Source: Alphaproteobacteria bacterium (GTDB lineage: Bacteria > Pseudomonadota > Alphaproteobacteria > Acetobacterales > Acetobacteraceae). From it: a stretch of DNA of 16,212 nt. This document shows, in pieces, positions 7,035-14,858 of this stretch. The position numbers and the translations under genes were made by a program. The notes beneath the pieces are model-generated. The model worked only from the letters and a program-made list of their open reading frames with translations, ran no database searches and was not told the DNA's origin. The DNA lies in contig JAAFHD010000029.1 in assembly GCA_013298245.1 (NCBI GenBank), positions 527 through 16,738 of the forward strand, in the 5' to 3' direction. Numbering within the stretch: the first letter of the stretch is position 1; each line of letters begins with the position of its first letter.

Positions 7035-7320
7035 AAAGCGTGCGCTTATCGGCGGTGATCGCAGCCTTGAGATACGGATTGCGAATGGCGGTGGCCATGG
7101 CCAGGTCCACAGGCCGTGCGAAGCGCGCTTCCAATTCGCCGCGCAAATCGAGAAAATCCTGAAGGGACGGGCGAACCCCAGCGGCGTATTCGACCAGGAT
7201 GTCGATGTCAGACGTCTCGGGGTCGAAATCCACTTGGCGCGCCGCGGACCCGAACAGGTCGAGTTGCCGCACGCCGAAGCGACGGCATAGCGCTTCCAAT
7301 TCTGGCGGCACGGCAAGCAT
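7024..7320 (-). CDS. mntA: MntA-like nucleotidyltransferase antitoxin
   Basis: Minimal nucleotidyltransferase (98 residues) that pairs with HepT. The active-site motif is LFGSAARQVDFDPETSDIDILVEY: Gly24-Ser25, then Asp38 and Asp40, with a third acidic residue at Asp72 (RPVDLAM). The GS-to-DXD spacing is 12 rather than the textbook 10, a variant with a two-residue longer loop. All catalytic acids are present, so AMP transfer to HepT should be possible. The ATG at 7320 is preceded directly by an inverted repeat. No good Shine-Dalgarno is seen, so the start or the leader may be unusual. Confidence 0.88.
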   Translation of the reverse strand: MLAVPPELEALCRRFGVRQLDLFGSAARQVDFDPETSDIDILVEYAAGVRPSLQDFLDLRGELEARFARPVDLAMATAIRNPYLKAAITADKRTLYAA

Positions 7321-7322
7321 GA

Positions 7323-7345
7323 CGGGAGTCTACACGAAACTCCCG
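7323..7345 (-). promoter_or_regulatory. Inverted repeat just upstream of mntA
   Basis: Perfect 7-bp arms CGGGAGT and ACTCCCG separated by 9 bases, ending 2 bp before the mntA start codon. The position suits an autoregulatory operator or a leader hairpin. This is inference from position and symmetry only. Confidence 0.4.
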
Positions 7346-7375
7346 GCACGCCGCCACATCAGGTGTTCGTCGCGT

Positions 7376-7390
7376 CGCGCCGGAGGCGCG
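7376..7390 (-). terminator. Weak hairpin downstream of rho
   Basis: 6-bp G/C stem CGCGCC/GGCGCG with a 3-base loop, 26 bp past the rho stop. No T-run follows on the minus strand, so it is only a possible transcript end between rho and mntA. Confidence 0.25.
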
Positions 7391-7416
7391 CTATACATCG
7401 CTTGATGCGGTGAAGG

Positions 7417-8691
<1,275 letters not shown>

Positions 8692-8834
8692 TGCGCGTGT
8701 GTTCCGCGTTCTGGGCGCTTCATGGCGTTGAGGCGGGGTCCGGCCGGGCCGGCGGTGCCATGATATCGCTGTGGGAGTGGCCCGCGCGCGAACGCCGCGG
8801 ACGCGCAATGATTAGGGGATGGCGTGGCGCCGCG

Positions 8835-9446
8835 TCAATCCGCCAAGACACCGTGTTGGCGAAGAAAGGCCAGCAAAGGCAACATGGGCAGGCCAAGAAT
8901 GGCGCTGTGTTCGCCCTCGATGCGGGTGAACAGGTGCACGCCCGGCCCTTCCAGCCGATAACCGCCGACCGAATGGCGCGCAGCTTCGCCCTCCGCCGCG
9001 ACATAGGCGGCGATGAATTTCTCGGAAAGCGGGCGCATGGTCAGCGCGCAACGGCCGGCGAATTGCCACACGCGCTGACCATGCCGATGCGCGACCACGC
9101 CGTTCACCAGGAGATGCGTCCGCCCAGCCAGCGCGCGCAGATGGTCCGCGACAGCTACGGCATCCACAGGTTTGTCGAACCAGGCGCCATCACACACCAA
9201 CAACTGGTCGGCGCCGATCACCAGCGCATCGGGGTGGCGCCGGGCAATGCGCGCGGCCTTCGCATCGGCCAACATCACGGCTGCGTCTTCGGGCCGCGCA
9301 TCCTCGGCACGCGCTGACGCCTTCAACGCATCCTCATCCACCGCCGCTGGCATGGCTTCGAACTGCAGCGCCGCCGCGCGCAGCAAGGCCTGCCTCGCGC
9401 TGGACTGGCTGGCCAGGATCAGCCGCGGCGCATCGGCCTGGATCAA
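8835..9446 (-). CDS. maf: Maf family nucleotide pyrophosphatase (YceF-like)
   Basis: Cytoplasmic house-cleaning NTP pyrophosphatase of the Maf/HAM1 fold, 203 residues. Seen: the N-terminal [14 protein letters not shown] with the SxSxxR-type phosphate motif, [12 protein letters not shown] with catalytic Asp80, FDKPVD, and the C-terminal [18 protein letters not shown] then [12 protein letters not shown]. The GADQ motif resembles the YceF subgroup (7-methyl-GTP pyrophosphatase in E. coli) more than the YhdE (dTTP/UTP) subgroup; this is inference. I chose the TTG at 9446 because it overlaps the ppsR stop as TTGA and puts LILAS at the usual distance; the upstream frame is a shadow of ppsR. Translational coupling to ppsR is likely. 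Confidence 0.9.
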   Translation of the reverse strand: MIQADAPRLILASQSSARQALLRAAALQFEAMPAAVDEDALKASARAEDARPEDAAVMLADAKAARIARRHPDALVIGADQLLVCDGAWFDKPVDAVAVADHLRALAGRTHLLVNGVVAHRHGQRVWQFAGRCALTMRPLSEKFIAAYVAAEGEAARHSVGGYRLEGPGVHLFTRIEGEHSAILGLPMLPLLAFLRQHGVLAD

Positions 9447-10333
9447 CCGCCGCCACCCAGCACCGCCGCCGCAGGATCCTGCGGCGCGGGTTCCACATGG
9501 GTGCCACGCTTGCGGTGCCAGATTTCCACCTGTTGCAGCACTGTGGCTGCGGTTTCTTCGATGCTGCGCCGGGTGACATCCACCACCGGCCAGCCATTCG
9601 CGCTGCACAGGCGCCGGGCGGCGATGATTTCCGCCTTCACCGCCTCTTCGTTCACGTAATCTGTTTCGTCCTGGCGCAAGCCGGGGGCGCCGATCAGCTT
9701 CAGGCGATGGCGGCGGATTTCGATCAGCGCATGCACATCGATCGTCAGGCCCACCACCGGGCAGGCGGCCAGGTTCAGTTCCGCTGGCAAGGGCGCGCCC
9801 GGGACCAACGGCACATTGGCCGCCTTGATGCCGCGATTGGCCAGGTAGAAGCAGGTCGGCGTCTTGGATGACCGCGACACGCCCACCAGCACCACATCCG
9901 CATCCGTGATGCCGGCGGTGCCTTGGCCATCATCATGGGCCAGCACGTAATGCATGGCGTCGATCCGGCGGAAATAATCGCTGTCCATCACGTGCTGCGC
10001 GCCGCGCTTGGGTTTGGCGGGCGCGCCAATTTCGCGCGCCAACAAATCCATCGCCTGGTCCAGCACGGAAAGGCAGGGCACATGCAGCCGGGCGCAGGCT
10101 TCTTCCAACGCGTGGCGCAGCGACTGGTCTACCAGGGTGAACAACACGGGGCCGGGCTCGTGCTCCATGCTTTCCAGCACGCGGTCCAGGTTCATACGAC
10201 TGCGCACCAGGGACCAGCGGTGATGCACCACCTGGTGGTTTTCGAAGCGGGCCAGGATGGCGCGGGCGATGCTGTTCAGCGTCTCGCCGGTGCTGTCCGA
10301 CACCAGGTGCAGGTTGATGCCGCGTTGGTCCAT
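9443..10333 (-). CDS. ppsR: Pyruvate, phosphate dikinase regulatory protein (PDRP, DUF299; RP001-type)
   Basis: Bifunctional kinase/phosphorylase predicted to switch pyruvate phosphate dikinase (or PEP synthase) off and on by ADP-dependent threonine phosphorylation and Pi-dependent reversal. 296 residues. The N-terminus [12 protein letters not shown] is diagnostic. The P-loop is [10 protein letters not shown] at 151-160. Other family blocks are [22 protein letters not shown] and NVPLVPG. The C-terminal tail is Pro/Ala/Gly-rich. The gene borders the probable replication origin, as the homologous RP001-type gene does in Caulobacter and Rickettsia. It is divergent from hemE and overlaps maf. The gene it regulates is not in the window. 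Confidence 0.93.
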   Translation of the reverse strand: MDQRGINLHLVSDSTGETLNSIARAILARFENHQVVHHRWSLVRSRMNLDRVLESMEHEPGPVLFTLVDQSLRHALEEACARLHVPCLSVLDQAMDLLAREIGAPAKPKRGAQHVMDSDYFRRIDAMHYVLAHDDGQGTAGITDADVVLVGVSRSSKTPTCFYLANRGIKAANVPLVPGAPLPAELNLAACPVVGLTIDVHALIEIRRHRLKLIGAPGLRQDETDYVNEEAVKAEIIAARRLCSANGWPVVDVTRRSIEETAATVLQQVEIWHRKRGTHVEPAPQDPAAAVLGGGG

Positions 10334-10593
10334 GCGGGCAGACTAGGCAGCCTGCGGCAGAGAGGCCAGAGCGCTGTGCGCGAAAGCGGGAATCACTGTG
10401 GGCAATGGGGATGTTTCAACCCCGGTGGGGGCGCCGGTCTCAGGTCGGGGAGCGATGGCACAATTTGGTAAACGCGCTGTCACCCCATACGGCAAACCTG
10501 AATCCCGTGGACAACATCGCGCAGCCCCGCAAAAGCTTGGCCCCGGCCGCGCCAATACCGCGTGGACAGCCCGAACCTGACCGGGGTTTCACG

Positions 10594-10602
10594 CTATCCA
10601 CA
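10594..10602 (+). promoter_or_regulatory. DnaA box, CTATCCACA
   Basis: Matches TTATCCACA at 8 of 9 positions; only the first base differs. It points toward the adjacent A+T island with a 5-base C tract between them. This is the best DnaA site I can find in the gap. Confidence 0.75.
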
Positions 10603-10607
10603 CCCCC

Positions 10608-10643
10608 TACAAACAACCACATCTATCTTAAAACTTGTTTTAT
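10608..10643. other. Candidate DNA unwinding element
   Basis: 36 bp with only 9 G/C in otherwise very GC-rich sequence, directly after the DnaA box and its C tract. It contains a 6-bp inverted repeat TAAAAC/GTTTTA (10629-10642) and TTAA-N7-TTTA at 10628-10642, one base from the CtrA consensus. The hemE start codon is 17 bp further on, so hemE control signals probably overlap it. Confidence 0.65.
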
Positions 10644-10660
10644 GGCTGATAGTGAGCGGG

Positions 10661-11704
10661 ATGAACGCGACAACGAAGCCCATTCTGCGTGCCCTGGCTG
10701 GTGAAGCCGTGTGGCCGCCCCCCGCCTGGATGATGCGCCAGGCCGGCCGGCACCTTCCCGAATACAAGGCCACGCGGGCCGAGGCGGGAAGCTTCCTCGC
10801 CCTCGCCACAACGCCGGAATTGGCAGCGGAAGTGACACTGCAACCGGTGCGCCGCTATGGCATGGACGGCGCCATCCTGTTCAGCGACATCCTGATGGTG
10901 CCCTGGGCTTTGGGCCAGAAATTCTGGATGGAAGACGGCGAAGGCCCGCGCCTGGAACCCATCCAGGACATCGCGGCCCTGTCGCGCCTGGACGTGACCC
11001 GCGTGCGCGGTGCCGCACAATGCATTTTCGACACCGTCAGCATCACCCGCAACGCGCTGGATGAAGCGGGCAGCCGCACCACCATGCTGGGTTTCGCGGG
11101 CAGCCCCTTCACCGTCGCCTGCTACATGGTCGAAGGCCGCGGTGGGTCGGATTTCGCCTTTACCCGCCACCTGGCCTACACCGATCCTGCGTTTTTCGGC
11201 CGCCTGATCCGCATCCTGACCGATGCCACGGTGGACTACCTGCTGGGCCAGGTCGAAGCCGGCGCCGAGGCGTTGATGCTGTTCGACAGTTGGTCCGGCC
11301 TGCTGTCTCCCAGCCAGTTCCGCCGCTGGGTGATTGAACCGACGGCCAATATCCGCCGCGCGGTCGCACAGACCGCGCCGCATATCCCGATGATCGGCTT
11401 TCCGCGCCTGGCCGGTTCCTTGTTCGGAGATTACGCATCCCGCACCGGCATGCAGGGCCTGGCCATGGACACCCACATGGACCCGCGCTGGGCAGCCCAG
11501 CAGGTGGCACCCACCCAGGCCTTGCAGGGCAATCTGGACCCGCTGGCGCTGATCGCTGGCGGCACCACGCTGGAGACGGAGGCGCGGATGCTGCTGTCGT
11601 CCATGCGTGGCCGCCCATATATTTTCAATCTGGGCCATGGGATCGAGAAGGAAACGCCCATCGAGCACGTGATGTCGCTGCTCAGGCTGGTGCGCGGGGG
11701 TTGA
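10661..11704 (+). CDS. hemE: Uroporphyrinogen III decarboxylase (HemE)
   Basis: Cytoplasmic TIM-barrel enzyme that removes four acetate carboxyls from uroporphyrinogen III to give coproporphyrinogen III. 347 residues, normal length. Seen: the signature PPAWMMRQAGRHLPEY with substrate-binding Arg26 and Arg30 (His31 replaces the more common Tyr), LFSDILMVPWALG with catalytic Asp76, GFAGSPFTVACYMVEG, LFDSWSGLLSP, GFPRLAG, LQGNLDP and the C-terminal FNLGHGI. The ATG at 10661 is chosen by homology; in-frame sequence upstream lies in the origin region. The Shine-Dalgarno is weak (GTGAGCGGG). First gene of a rightward heme operon; hemH follows after 31 bp. Confidence 0.96.
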   Translation: MNATTKPILRALAGEAVWPPPAWMMRQAGRHLPEYKATRAEAGSFLALATTPELAAEVTLQPVRRYGMDGAILFSDILMVPWALGQKFWMEDGEGPRLEPIQDIAALSRLDVTRVRGAAQCIFDTVSITRNALDEAGSRTTMLGFAGSPFTVACYMVEGRGGSDFAFTRHLAYTDPAFFGRLIRILTDATVDYLLGQVEAGAEALMLFDSWSGLLSPSQFRRWVIEPTANIRRAVAQTAPHIPMIGFPRLAGSLFGDYASRTGMQGLAMDTHMDPRWAAQQVAPTQALQGNLDPLALIAGGTTLETEARMLLSSMRGRPYIFNLGHGIEKETPIEHVMSLLRLVRGG

Positions 11705-11735
11705 ACTCCGCGCCCATGGGGGTATCTGCGCGGCG

Positions 11736-12815
11736 ATGACCGCCGCACCTGCCCGTGAGAAGATCGCGCTTGTCCTGCTGAACCTCGGCGGGCCGGACCG
11801 GCCGGAATCGGTGCGGCCCTTCCTGGAAAACCTGTTCATGGATCCCGCCATCCTGCGCGTGCCCGGGTTTATCCGGCCGTGGCTGGGCAAGTTCATCGCG
11901 CGCCGGCGCACGAAGGCGGCGCTGGAAAACTACATGGTGCTGGGTGGCAAGTCGCCACTGCTGGAATTGACCATCGAACAGGGCCAGACGCTGGATGCGG
12001 CATTGGCGCATGACGAAGCGGAATTCCGCAGCTTCGTCGCAATGCGCTATTGGCACCCCTTCTCGGATGAAGCGGCGGCCGCAGTGAAGGCATGGGGCGC
12101 GGACCGCGTCTTGCTGGTGCCGCTCTACCCGCAGTTTTCCACTACCACGACGGGCAGCAGCATGACCGCCTGGGATGCTGCGGCCGCCAAGGTTGGCTTG
12201 TCAGTGCCCACGCAGACCTTGTGCTGCTGGCACTCCGACAGTGGTTTCGCCGACGCCACCGCACGCATCGTGAAGGACGCGTTCGAAAAAGCGCGCGCGG
12301 AACTGCCCGCCGACGTGCCGCTGCGCGTGCTGTTCAGCGCCCATGGCCTGCCCGAGACCATCGTGAAGCAGGGCGACCCCTATCAGTGGCAGGTGGAACA
12401 GACAGTGCTGCGCGTGGTCGATGCGCTGGCGCTGCCGGGGCTGGACTGGATCACCTGTTACCAGTCCCGCGTCACACCGCAGAAATGGATCGGGCCCGCG
12501 ACGGAAGCCGAGATCGAACGTGCCGCAAAGGACAAGACCGCGATCCTGGTCGTGCCCATTGCCTTCGTGTCCGAACATTCGGAAACCCTGGTGGAACTGG
12601 ATGTGGAATACCGCGAGGAGGCAGAGGAATTCGGCGTCCCTGGCTATTTTCGCGCGCCGGCCCAGAACAGCGACAAGGCCTTCATCGAAGCGATCGCCGG
12701 CCTCGTGCGGCGCACGCTGGGCAGCGAACGCGGACTGTGCAGTTTCGCGGGCGCGCGGCAATGCCCAAAGGTTCACACCGGTTGCCCGCATGCGAAGCTG
12801 AAGCAGGCGGCGTGA
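11736..12815 (+). CDS. hemH: Ferrochelatase (HemH), possibly with a [2Fe-2S] cluster
   Basis: Inserts Fe(II) into protoporphyrin IX to make heme. 359 residues. Seen: VLLNLGGPDRPESVRPFLENLF at the N-terminus, MRYWHPF, VPLYPQFSTTTTGSS, active-site FSAHGLPETIVKQGDPY (His203), CYQSRVTPQKWIGP and the metal-site FVSEHSETLVELD (Glu283). The C-terminus carries three cysteines, Cys335, Cys343 and Cys350 (LCSF, QCPK, GCPH), and there is an internal Cys163-Cys164 pair. This resembles ferrochelatases that bind [2Fe-2S], reported in Caulobacter and Mycobacterium tuberculosis; the ligand assignment is my inference. Stop and the next start overlap as GTGA. Confidence 0.96.
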   Translation: MTAAPAREKIALVLLNLGGPDRPESVRPFLENLFMDPAILRVPGFIRPWLGKFIARRRTKAALENYMVLGGKSPLLELTIEQGQTLDAALAHDEAEFRSFVAMRYWHPFSDEAAAAVKAWGADRVLLVPLYPQFSTTTTGSSMTAWDAAAAKVGLSVPTQTLCCWHSDSGFADATARIVKDAFEKARAELPADVPLRVLFSAHGLPETIVKQGDPYQWQVEQTVLRVVDALALPGLDWITCYQSRVTPQKWIGPATEAEIERAAKDKTAILVVPIAFVSEHSETLVELDVEYREEAEEFGVPGYFRAPAQNSDKAFIEAIAGLVRRTLGSERGLCSFAGARQCPKVHTGCPHAKLKQAA

Positions 12816-13453
12816 TCGGCGCTGTCCTGTTCGACTGTGATGGCGTGTTGGCGGACACCGAATTGCTGGTGAACAGGCTGGTCGCAGCGGAACTGTCGGC
12901 GCGCGGCTGGGTGATGGACGCTGCCGAGGCGCGCGCGCAATTCTTGGGCCTCGCCTGGCCCGCGATGCGGCCGTTGGTCGAGGCACGCACCGGGCCATTG
13001 CCGCGTGACTGGGAACGCGCCTTTGGCCACAAGATCGCTGATCTGCTGGCGCGCGAAACCGTGGCGATCCCAGGCGCCCTGGAGGCGGTGCATCGCGTGG
13101 CGGCGCGCCTGCCCGTGGCGGTCGCGTCGAATTCCTCGCGCGAAGAATTGGCCACCAAGATGGCGCGGTTGGCTCTGACAGAAACATTCGGCTCCCGCGT
13201 GTTTTCCTTCGAGGATGTGCCACACCCCAAGCCGGCGCCTGACATCTACCTGGCCGCCGCGCGCGCCTGCGGCATGGACCCCGCGCGTTGCGTCGTGGTG
13301 GAGGACAGCATCACCGGCGTGCGCGCCGGTCTGGCGGCAGGCTGCGTGGTGATGGGCTTCGCGCATGAAACCCCGCCAGAGGCACTGCAAGCCGCCGGCG
13401 CCATCCCCTTCTTTGACATGGCCGATTTGCCCGGGTTGCTGGGCCTGGCCTGA
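12812..13453 (+). CDS. HAD-IA family phosphatase (phosphoglycolate phosphatase / beta-phosphoglucomutase-like)
   Basis: A 213-residue haloacid-dehalogenase-fold hydrolase. All four motifs are present: I, LFDCDGVLADTE with nucleophile Asp8 and acid/base Asp10; II, VAVASNSSREEL; III, PHPKPAPDIY with the conserved Lys; IV, VVVEDSITGVRAGLAAG with the Mg-binding acids. A helical cap lies between motifs I and II, as in the Gph/PgmB subgroup. The substrate is not determined. I chose the GTG at 12812 because it overlaps the hemH stop (GTGA) and places motif I at residue 6; in-frame sequence further upstream is a hemH shadow. Co-transcription with hemH is very likely; a link to heme synthesis is not evident. 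Confidence 0.9.
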   Translation: MIGAVLFDCDGVLADTELLVNRLVAAELSARGWVMDAAEARAQFLGLAWPAMRPLVEARTGPLPRDWERAFGHKIADLLARETVAIPGALEAVHRVAARLPVAVASNSSREELATKMARLALTETFGSRVFSFEDVPHPKPAPDIYLAAARACGMDPARCVVVEDSITGVRAGLAAGCVVMGFAHETPPEALQAAGAIPFFDMADLPGLLGLA

Positions 13454-13473
13454 CGCGTGCTAGGCTTCGCGCC

Positions 13474-14406
13474 ATGAGGAAGCTTCTGTTCGTCCTGCTG
13501 GCCCTGGCCGCGCCCGCCTTCGCGCAGGATGCATGGCCGTCCCGCCCCATCCAGCTGATCATCCCCTTCCCGCCCGGCGGCAACACGGACCTGATGGCCC
13601 GCGCGCTGCAGGCCGAATTGTCCCGTGCGCTGGGCCAAACGGTGGTGGCGGTGAATCGCGGCGGAGCGGCCGGCGCCATCGGCAATGCCGAGCTGCATCG
13701 TGCGCGCCCCGATGGCTACACGATCGGCCTGTCGCCCAACAACGCCATCACCACGCAGCCCTTCATGCAGGCCACGCCGTATCAGGCCGACCAGTTCCGG
13801 TATCTGTGCCTGGTCTATGACAATCCGCAGGTGCTGATCCTGGGCCGCAACGCGCCATTTTCCGACATGGCCGGCATGATCGCGCTGGCTCGGACGGGGC
13901 CGGAGGCGTTGGTTTATGGCGTGCCGGGCATGGGCAGCACGCAGCACATCCTGATGGCGCAGCTGCTGCGCGCGGCGGGCGTGCGCGGGTTGGCGGTGCC
14001 CTTCACCGGTGCCGGGCCAATGGCAACAGCGGCGCTGGGCGGGCAGATCATGGCTTTCGTCGAAGCCGCGACCATTCCGGCCAGCACTGGCCTGACCGCG
14101 CTTGCGGTATTGAACACGACGCGCCTGCCCGGCCTGCCGGAATTGCGCACGACGACCGAGCTGGGCATCTCCATGACTGGCAGCACCTATGGCGGGCTGT
14201 TGGCGCCTGCGGGGCTGCCGGACGCGATCGCCGCGCGGATCGAAACCGCATGCGCCACAGCCGTCGCCAGCGAGGGTTTCCAGGCCGCGGCCGCGCGGCT
14301 GAATGCAGGCCCCGCTTTCCTGCCAGGCGCTGCCTTCCGCGCGCGCTTCCTGGCGGAGGCCTCGATCAACCAGGCGCTGCTGCGCGAATTGGGATTGTCG
14401 AACTGA
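13474..14406 (+). CDS. Bug/TctC family periplasmic solute-binding protein
   Basis: A 310-residue extracytoplasmic binding protein of the Bug family (tripartite tricarboxylate transporter receptor type). The signal peptide MRKLLFVLLALAAPAFA probably cleaves before Gln18. The mature start WPSRPIQLIIPFPPGGNTD is diagnostic, followed by VVAVNRGGAAGAIGN, ARPDGYTIGL, VYGVPGMGSTQHI, and the C-terminal LLAPAGLPDAIAARIE. Family knowledge: binds small carboxylates or related anions. No TctA/TctB membrane genes are nearby, as is common for orphan Bug proteins. It sits 20 bp after the HAD gene and its stop overlaps the hemJ start (TGATG), so it is embedded in the heme operon. Confidence 0.93.
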   Translation: MRKLLFVLLALAAPAFAQDAWPSRPIQLIIPFPPGGNTDLMARALQAELSRALGQTVVAVNRGGAAGAIGNAELHRARPDGYTIGLSPNNAITTQPFMQATPYQADQFRYLCLVYDNPQVLILGRNAPFSDMAGMIALARTGPEALVYGVPGMGSTQHILMAQLLRAAGVRGLAVPFTGAGPMATAALGGQIMAFVEAATIPASTGLTALAVLNTTRLPGLPELRTTTELGISMTGSTYGGLLAPAGLPDAIAARIETACATAVASEGFQAAAARLNAGPAFLPGAAFRARFLAEASINQALLRELGLSN

Positions 14407-14858
14407 TGCTGGATTTCCTGTCGGGCATCTATCTGTGGGTCAAGGCGCTGCATGTGATGGCGGTGCTGGCCTGGATGGCGGGGCTGTTCTATCTGCCGCG
14501 CCTTTACGTGTATCACATGCAGATCGCGCCTGTCGGCGCGGAACACGCGCGCTTCGTGGTGATGGAACGCCGCCTGCTGCGCGCCATCATGAACCCTTCG
14601 ATGATCGCCGCTTGGGTGTTTGGGCTGGTGATGGTGCTGTCGCCGCCAGGGCTTGGTTTCTGGACCTCCGGCTGGTGGCACGTGAAGCTGCTGGGCGTCG
14701 TCGCGATGACCGGCTTCCACATGTATTTGGCGAAAGCGCGCAAGCAGTTCGAAGCCGATCAGCGCCCCGGCAGCAACGTGTTCTGGCGCGCGGTGAATGA
14801 GGTACCGACGCTGCTGATGATCGTCATTGTCATCATGGTGATCGTGAAGCCGTTCTGA
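14406..14858 (+). CDS. hemJ: Protoporphyrinogen IX oxidase (HemJ)
   Basis: Membrane enzyme oxidising protoporphyrinogen IX to protoporphyrin IX, the substrate of HemH. 150 residues with about four membrane segments. Conserved residues: His16 in YLWVKALHVMAVLAWMAGLFY, then LPRLYVYH, ERRLLRAIMNPSM, and Lys94 in GWWHVKLLGVVAMTGFHMYL; this His and Lys are the residues tied to activity in the family. The ATG at 14406 overlaps the preceding stop and gives the family's usual N-terminus. It replaces hemG/hemY, which are absent from the window. Its stop TGA abuts the stop of the convergent EAL gene with no gap. Confidence 0.94.
   Translation: MLDFLSGIYLWVKALHVMAVLAWMAGLFYLPRLYVYHMQIAPVGAEHARFVVMERRLLRAIMNPSMIAAWVFGLVMVLSPPGLGFWTSGWWHVKLLGVVAMTGFHMYLAKARKQFEADQRPGSNVFWRAVNEVPTLLMIVIVIMVIVKPF

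Larger units (their letters stand above)
10334..10660. other. oriC: Probable chromosomal replication origin (oriC)
   Basis: The only gene-free stretch above 300 bp in the window. It separates divergent ppsR and hemE, the conserved flanks of alphaproteobacterial oriC. Seen: one near-consensus DnaA box (10594-10602); weaker minus-strand boxes TTGTCCACG (10506-10514, 7/9), CTGTCCACG (10561-10569, 6/9) and TTGCCCACA (10397-10405, 7/9); a 75% A+T island (10608-10643); two GANTC (CcrM-type) sites at 10390 and 10500, about the number expected by chance; and a TGGGGA (TCCCCA) hexamer at 10406 of the type reported as weak Caulobacter DnaA sites. Genes on both sides are transcribed away from it. No dnaA or gidA lies nearby, which is normal for this class. 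Confidence 0.83.

Noticed and set aside
10390..10504. Two GANTC (CcrM) sites in the origin gap.
   Set aside because: About one is expected by chance in 327 bp of this composition, so two is not a signal by itself.
11716..11739. Seven-codon mini-ORF (MGVSARR) whose stop overlaps the hemH ATG.
   Set aside because: No Shine-Dalgarno, and a short ATG frame is easily produced by chance; no attenuation structure accompanies it.
10640..11911. 423-codon minus-strand frame opposite hemE.
   Set aside because: Shadow of hemE; low-complexity composition with no motifs, and it crosses the hemE-hemH junction.
12092..12811. In-frame N-terminal extension of the HAD gene across hemH.
   Set aside because: It is the alternative frame of hemH; HAD motif I begins six residues after the GTG at 12812.
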